A stretch of DNA of 33,366 nt from Bacteroidota bacterium. Its GTDB lineage: Bacteria > Bacteroidota > Bacteroidia > Chitinophagales > Chitinophagaceae. The position numbers were made by a program, and so were the translations under genes. A model generated the notes under the pieces. It did not search any database, had not been told where the DNA came from, and saw nothing but the letters and a program-made list of their open reading frames with translations. This document shows positions 31,914-33,366 of this stretch, piece after piece. Location: assembly GCA_018267675.1 (NCBI GenBank), contig JAFDYA010000170.1, positions 1 to 33,366 of the forward strand. Direction: 5' to 3'. The first letter of the stretch is position 1, and each line of letters starts with the position of its first letter.

Positions 31914-33107
31914 TTGAAATCCATCCTTTTCCACGTCAACTCATTCCTGGCCGGAGGTATAGAGAAAGTACTGATCGAATTGCTCCGAGCAATGGATCCA
32001 AGCAAGTACGACATCCACCTGTCGATTGCGTACAATTTTGAAGAACAAGAGGTATTACTATCAGACATCCCGGCCAATGTGCAGGTGCACCATTTGCTCA
32101 ACGAAACCTGGTTGATGCAAGCACAAAAGAAGAAAAAGACCGGCAAGATTAGCTTGTTTGAAAAGCTATTTTCAGAACTAATCCTTCCTCCCTTTCGGAA
32201 ACGTGCACAGGCAAAGGCATTGAGAGAACTTTTAAAGACAATGGACATCGTCATTGACTTTGACACCACCTTGGGTCCGTTCTATAAACTATTCCAAAAC
32301 AAGAAAACTGCTGCATATTGCCATTTTAGTTTTGGGCAAAATTGGAACGGCAACAAGCGAAAATTGGACAAGCTAGCTGCTCGTCTGATGCACTACAATC
32401 GCGTGGTGATGCTTTGCAAAGAGATGCAGGATGAGACAGCCTTGCTCTATCCGCCTCTAGCACCTAAACTAGTCACTATCTACAACGCCCTCGACAAGGA
32501 TAGGATTCTCGAATTGGCCAAAGAACCTATTGACCAGAGTCAACTCCAAGGCAGGCCTTACATCGTATCCGTGGGTCGGCTGCATGAAGCACAGAAAGAC
32601 TTCACAACATTAGTGAAGGCCTATATTGACGCGGTACAACGCTTTCAGATTGAAGAGTACCTTGTGCTTGTTGGCTATGGCTCGGCAAGAGAAAGCCTTG
32701 AGCAACTAGCGCAGGATGCCGGACTTGCTGATCGGATCATCTTTACCGGTTTTCAGACCAACCCCTATAAGTGGATTGCTAACTCCAGCCTATTTCTATT
32801 CAGCTCAAAATATGAAGGGCTCCCTACCGTATTGATTGAAGCAATGATCCTGGATAAGCCCATCATCGCAACAGCCTGCCCTACGGGTGTAAAAGAACTG
32901 TTGATGAATGGTGCAGCCGGGATACTTACCCCCGTAGGTGATAGAATCGCGATGGCAAATGCCCTGAACGAACTCTTAAAAAATGAGCGATTACAAATTA
33001 AATTCAGCGAGGCAAGAGCAGCATTTCTACAGCATTTTGAGCCCAAATACATGGTCAGTAGAGTGGAATCATTATTGATTGAAAACAGTGAGGTACTGCA
33101 ATCTTAA
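31914..33107 (+). CDS. Glycosyltransferase family 4 protein
   Basis: A 397-residue GT-B fold transferase that moves a sugar from an activated donor to a growing glycan, probably at the cytoplasmic face of the inner membrane. The N-terminal Rossmann domain begins SILFHVNSFLAGGIEKVLIELL, typical of the family. The C-terminal donor domain starts near YIVSVGRLHEAQKDFTTLV and contains VGYGSARESLEQLA, IIFTGFQTNPYKW and the EX7E-type motif EGLPTVLIEA with the donor-binding Glu residues. Donor and acceptor are unknown. The start is TTG at 31914: the text matches the family beginning from there, and the first in-frame ATG would remove the first strand and helix. It could act in exopolysaccharide or LPS synthesis. 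Confidence 0.91.
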   Translation: MKSILFHVNSFLAGGIEKVLIELLRAMDPSKYDIHLSIAYNFEEQEVLLSDIPANVQVHHLLNETWLMQAQKKKKTGKISLFEKLFSELILPPFRKRAQAKALRELLKTMDIVIDFDTTLGPFYKLFQNKKTAAYCHFSFGQNWNGNKRKLDKLAARLMHYNRVVMLCKEMQDETALLYPPLAPKLVTIYNALDKDRILELAKEPIDQSQLQGRPYIVSVGRLHEAQKDFTTLVKAYIDAVQRFQIEEYLVLVGYGSARESLEQLAQDAGLADRIIFTGFQTNPYKWIANSSLFLFSSKYEGLPTVLIEAMILDKPIIATACPTGVKELLMNGAAGILTPVGDRIAMANALNELLKNERLQIKFSEARAAFLQHFEPKYMVSRVESLLIENSEVLQS

Positions 33108-33131
33108 CACTGGCTTAGGTTAGTTGGCCTA

Positions 33132-33139
33132 TATCTTGC
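33132..33139 (+). promoter_or_regulatory. Candidate -7 element before the last gene
   Basis: TATCTTGC, in the 10-mer TATCTTGCAG, lies 16 bases before the ATG of the partial gene. The same 10-mer occurs on the minus strand at 6969-6978 before the Gfo/Idh/MocA gene. It is one base short of TAnnTTTG. Confidence 0.25.
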
Positions 33140-33154
33140 AGGCATCATTTCGGG

Positions 33155-33366
33155 ATGCGAGTTCAACGCCATTTTTTTCAGGTCATGTCAATCCTGATCC
33201 TGCTTGCAGGAGCGGCGGCTTTCCAAATTCATTCGCATAAATTAAAAAAAGTTCGAACCACGGCCATCTCAACGGCCTGTACTTTGGAAGAACATTACCA
33301 ACATGACAGCTCACCGGTAGCCAAGACGGCATCCCACCAGAAGCAGCCTTTCGGGAAGCAACAATC
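33155..33366 (+). CDS. Small secreted or membrane protein of unknown function (5' part, cut by window end)
   Basis: The frame opens with an ATG at 33155 and stays open for 70 codons to the edge. It begins with a short basic segment (MRVQRHFFQ) and a hydrophobic stretch (VMSILILLAGAAAFQI) fitting a signal peptide or membrane anchor, then a polar, His- and Lys-rich region with one Cys. A second ATG at 33185 (MSILILL) could also start it. I do not recognise the family. It lies 47 bases behind the glycosyltransferase with a -7-like element between them, so it probably has its own promoter. Partial length makes the call tentative. Confidence 0.5.
   Translation, partial: MRVQRHFFQVMSILILLAGAAAFQIHSHKLKKVRTTAISTACTLEEHYQHDSSPVAKTASHQKQPFGKQQ

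Noticed and set aside
1-33366. CRISPR arrays, rRNA genes, insertion sequences and sigma-54 -24/-12 promoters
   Set aside because: I looked for regular direct repeats, rRNA text, transposase motifs and TGGCAC-n5-TTGC pairs and saw none that hold up.

Overview
The window is a piece of a Bacteroidota chromosome, most likely from the Chitinophagaceae/Chitinophagales. The evidence is a type IX secretion C-terminal domain on a surface protein, a Porin_10-type outer-membrane protein, the sigma-54 activator/LptE/secG cluster, few Shine-Dalgarno sequences, and repeated -7 elements of the TAnnTTTG type (TATATTTG, TACTTTTG, TATCTTCG) upstream of genes. Most of it is dense core-genome coding sequence on both strands.

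Layout. 1-690 is the 3' half of the biotin carboxylase gene accC. 691-2760 is a small accessory patch: a gene remnant, an AAA_14/DUF4143 ATPase gene, and the wreck of a type I restriction-modification locus in which an hsdR 5' end lies head-on against an inverted hsdM fragment. 2761-7696 (minus) runs radC, a Gfo/Idh/MocA oxidoreductase, a lipoprotein, a polyprenyl glycosylphosphotransferase and scpA. 8019-9900 (minus) is a lemA-TPM-TPM envelope operon. kynU (+) diverges from it. Next on the minus strand come a long uncharacterised NMO/FabK-like flavoprotein and an RluE-like pseudouridine synthase.

14267-23342 (+) holds miaB, a receiver-less sigma-54 activator, lptE, a conserved unknown gene and secG, closed by a clear rho-independent terminator. 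After it come mltG, a T9SS-exported LVIVD-repeat protein and a putative porin. 23354-27324 (minus) holds a lone ABC ATPase, a stand-alone RlmK-type rRNA methyltransferase, a MORN-type secreted protein, a DUF2461 protein and a secreted protein with a sorting-like tail. Divergent from these are icd, an M1 metallopeptidase that seems to be fused to an outer-membrane barrel, a GT4 glycosyltransferase, and the start of a small secreted protein cut by the window end.

Main themes are envelope construction (LptE, SecG, MltG, porin, LemA/TPM, sugar transferase, GT4), RNA modification (MiaB, RluE-like, RlmK) and central metabolism (AccC, KynU, Icd). No complete novel system is evident. The best candidates for something undescribed are the 595-residue flavoprotein-like gene with a Cys-rich C-terminal half, the peptidase-barrel fusion, the scrambled restriction locus with its intact ATPase, the unusual coenzyme-pocket residues of Icd, and the structured DNA at 7859-7969. 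Six genes have no usable ATG and must begin at TTG or GTG.
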